NCBI GenBank assembly: GCA_009774055.1
Contig: VSNB01000124.1
Coordinates: 1 to 9,192, forward strand
DNA: 9,192 nt
Reading direction: 5' to 3'
Origin: Clostridiales bacterium
GTDB lineage: Bacteria; Bacillota; Clostridia; Oscillospirales; Oscillospiraceae
This document shows positions 7,336 through 9,192 of this stretch, in pieces. The translations under genes were made by a program, and so were the position numbers. Positions within the stretch are counted from its first letter, which is position 1. The number at the start of each line of letters is the position of its first letter. The notes below the pieces were generated by a model. That model saw nothing but the letters and a program-made list of their open reading frames with translations. It was not told the DNA's origin and did no database searches.

Positions 7336-7863
7336 TTATAATCGGTACTCCATCTGGACGTCACAGGGTTCTTTCTTGGCCAGGGGCCAGTAGATCTCCT
7401 CCGCCTCCACGCAGCCATAGGCGTAGTAGGCGGCCATGGGCTCCTTGGCGGAGTGGGCGGAGATATACAGCTTCTCCGCGCCCAGCTCCCGGGCCCCCTG
7501 GCAGGCCAGGCGGAAGAGCTCCTTCCCGATTCCCTGCCGCCGGAAGGGTTCGGAGACGTGGAAGCGCGCCAGGTCGATATACTGGTTCCGGCTCCCAAAC
7601 CGGGGGCCCGACAGCTGGGCGAAGCCGATCAGCCGCTCCCCCTCCCACGCGCCGTAGACAAGGCCGCCGTCCTTCACGCACTGCAGAATGCTCTCCGCCC
7701 GGCGGCGGCGGTCCTCCAGGCTCCAGTCCTCCACGTAGGCGATGGGCAGCAGCTTCCACTGGCCGCCGCGCTTGCGCCAGCACTCCGCCACCTCCTGGCG
7801 GCGGATAAAGCCGTCCAGGGAATGGCTATGAAAATTTTCTTCTGTCAGTAATTGGTAAATCAT
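7336..7863 (-). CDS. GNAT family N-acetyltransferase
   Basis: The 175-residue product is a single GNAT domain. The acetyl-CoA binding loop is RRQGIGK (108-114), preceded by the beta-4 strand YIDLARFHVSEPF and followed by the helix and beta-5 strand KLYISAHSAKEPMAAYYAYGC (131-151). An unusual N-terminal extension carries DGFIRRQEVAECWR (17-30) and YVEDW (43-47), more conserved-looking than a typical GNAT N-terminus, and may shape the acceptor site. The substrate is unknown. The start at 7863 has AGGAG (complement of 7868-7872) 5 bases upstream and gives a sensible protein. The frame stays open far upstream through the previous gene, but that part is a shadow. It follows the membrane protein after only 14 bases, so the two are probably one operon ending at the hairpin at 7285-7322. 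Confidence 0.9.
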   Translation of the reverse strand: MIYQLLTEENFHSHSLDGFIRRQEVAECWRKRGGQWKLLPIAYVEDWSLEDRRRRAESILQCVKDGGLVYGAWEGERLIGFAQLSGPRFGSRNQYIDLARFHVSEPFRRQGIGKELFRLACQGARELGAEKLYISAHSAKEPMAAYYAYGCVEAEEIYWPLAKKEPCDVQMEYRL

Positions 7864-7877
7864 TTTTCTCCTGGTTC

Positions 7878-9192
7878 CTACGCCTTGTCCACCGTCCACA
7901 CCAGAGGCAGCATGGGCGCGGTCCACAGCAGCAGGAAGGTCATCAGCAGCACCGGCGTCAGCACCGTGTAGCTGCCGGTAAAGGTCAGGTAAAATCCCAG
8001 CAAGGCTCCGGCGATACTGCTGAAAATGGACAGCAGATTCCCCACCAGGACCGTCTGGCACAGCCGCCGGCTGTCCACCGCCAGGAAGGCGTAGGGCAGC
8101 AGGCCGTCCCGGTAGAGCAGGCCCTCGGGCCCCTCCGCCTCCCGCTCCGGGTCGGAGAGGGCCAGCCGTTCGCCGATATCCGGCGGCTCGCCGCCGCCGT
8201 CCCAGCCAAACCGGGCCTTGAGGAACTTGGGGACAATACTGCCGTCCCGCATGACGGGCACCAGCTTGAAGCCGTTGCGCCGCAGGATGCGCAGGGCGTA
8301 CTCCACCGGCTCGGCGGCGGCGTACTTGACGTTGAACACCGCCGTCAGCTCCCCGTCCACCGCCAGGCATACTGCCGTCCTGGAATTGAAGCCGGGCGGC
8401 ATATGTACCGCCTGCCTTCGCATGAAGCCGGGCGTGCCCACCAGCACCGTCTCCCCGCGGATCATGCCCCCCAGGCCGCCGTCCTCGTGAACGTGGAAAT
8501 GCTCCAGGCTCTGCAGGGCCACCCGGTTGTGCCGGCTGGCGTCCTGGAAGAGCCGGCCCAGCAGGCCGCCCCCCTGGATGGCCAGGGTGGCGGCGTAGGA
8601 AATGGCATGGTTCTGCTCCTCGCCGTAGAGCTTGATTCCCGCCAGGGAAGCCGCGCCGGGGGGAAAGAGGTCCGTATCCGTCACCGTCAGGCGGCGGTCC
8701 CCGGCGAAGGCGGAGGCGCCGTACATCCCCGCCACGGCGGCGCCGCTGCGGGATAAATGGTATGCCACCCTGCCGTAGGGCACGGAAAAGGCCATGGGAA
8801 ACACCAGGGACGAGGAGGCGCACAGCACCACCGACCAGCACCACAAAAAGTCCTGAGGCCGCTCCTGCCCCCAGGAGGACAGCCCGGCGAACACCGCCGA
8901 CGCCGCCGCCAGCACCGGCAGCAGCAGCCTCTGCCACTGGGAGGCAGTGTCCTCCATAACCGCCCGGGTATAAAAGCCGGCCCCGCTGCCCACGCCCCGG
9001 GCAATGCCCTGGGCGGAGCAGTCCACCACCCGGGCAGGCTCTCCCATGGCGGCGATGCGGAACGTCTCCGCCATACCCCGGTGCCATCCCGTAAGGCCCC
9101 ACAGGGCCCACACGCGCAGCGCGGCGGCTACGCCGCCCAGGGGGGCCGCGTCGGTCCGCTGGGGCAGCATCAGCATGGTCATTTCGTCCAGC
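7878..9192 (-). CDS. Degenerate P-type ATPase-like membrane protein (partial, N-terminus outside window)
   Basis: The frame is open to the window edge, so the true start lies outside; residues here are counted from the ATG at 9182. At least four membrane segments are visible: about 86-103, 113-133, 378-399 and 405-428. The layout follows heavy-metal (P1B) P-type ATPases: a segment with C121-A-S where these have CPC, then a region ending in DTDLF (169-173) where they have DKTGT, a nucleotide-domain-like VLVGTPGFM (246-254), VCLAVDGELTAVF (271-283), a helix and VMRDG (310-314) where TGD is expected, then two C-terminal helices. No TGE actuator loop and no GDGxNDxP hinge are seen. Ion pumping by the standard cycle is therefore unlikely; the protein may sense, bind or regulate. 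The fold assignment rests on alignment by eye. It could instead be a lineage-specific membrane protein of unknown function. It is transcribed ahead of the acetyltransferase at 7863. Confidence 0.7.
   Translation of the reverse strand, partial: LDEMTMLMLPQRTDAAPLGGVAAALRVWALWGLTGWHRGMAETFRIAAMGEPARVVDCSAQGIARGVGSGAGFYTRAVMEDTASQWQRLLLPVLAAASAVFAGLSSWGQERPQDFLWCWSVVLCASSSLVFPMAFSVPYGRVAYHLSRSGAAVAGMYGASAFAGDRRLTVTDTDLFPPGAASLAGIKLYGEEQNHAISYAATLAIQGGGLLGRLFQDASRHNRVALQSLEHFHVHEDGGLGGMIRGETVLVGTPGFMRRQAVHMPPGFNSRTAVCLAVDGELTAVFNVKYAAAEPVEYALRILRRNGFKLVPVMRDGSIVPKFLKARFGWDGGGEPPDIGERLALSDPEREAEGPEGLLYRDGLLPYAFLAVDSRRLCQTVLVGNLLSIFSSIAGALLGFYLTFTGSYTVLTPVLLMTFLLLWTAPMLPLVWTVDKA

Noticed and set aside
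7864..9111. Upstream extension of the GNAT frame, which would make a 591-residue fusion
   Set aside because: The extension runs in the wrong frame of the membrane-protein gene and has an Arg/Gly/Pro-rich composition. The GNAT gene has its own ribosome binding site and start at 7863.

Overview
The window is a GC-rich stretch with strongly GC-biased third codon positions. It carries the gene order clpP-clpX-lon-ysxC, AGGAGG-type ribosome binding sites, a consensus-like sigma-A promoter and intrinsic terminators. This points to a Gram-positive Firmicute, most likely a high-GC gut Clostridia lineage of the Oscillospiraceae type (inference from order and composition, not from a marker gene). There are no rRNA or tRNA genes, CRISPR arrays, insertion sequences or other signs of a mobile island.

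Left part, plus strand (1-4979): the last codons of clpP, then clpX, lon (lonA type), ysxC/engB and a small GNAT acetyltransferase. ClpP and ClpX form the ClpXP protease, Lon is the second ATP-dependent quality-control protease, and YsxC is a GTPase for 50S ribosome assembly. The acetyltransferase overlaps ysxC by ATGA and is probably translationally coupled to it. The clpX-lon gap holds a terminator-like hairpin, followed by a stem-loop that would pair with the lon Shine-Dalgarno sequence. A strong hairpin at 4986-5023 ends this operon and also serves the convergent gene.

Middle, minus strand (5052-7213): one gene for an EF-G-like translational GTPase of the second (EF-G-2-like) type. It has its own promoter (TATAAT, 17-bp spacer), a structured leader and a good ribosome binding site. 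All the elongation-factor domains appear present, but several GTPase signature residues differ from canonical EF-G.

Right part, minus strand (7336-9192): a membrane protein cut by the window edge, then 14 bases later a second GNAT acetyltransferase, then a strong terminator hairpin. The membrane protein aligns by eye with the back half of a heavy-metal P-type ATPase. It has lost the CPC metal site, the DKTGT phosphorylation loop, the TGD motif and the GDGxND hinge, so it looks like a pseudo-ATPase. It is the most unusual object in the window.
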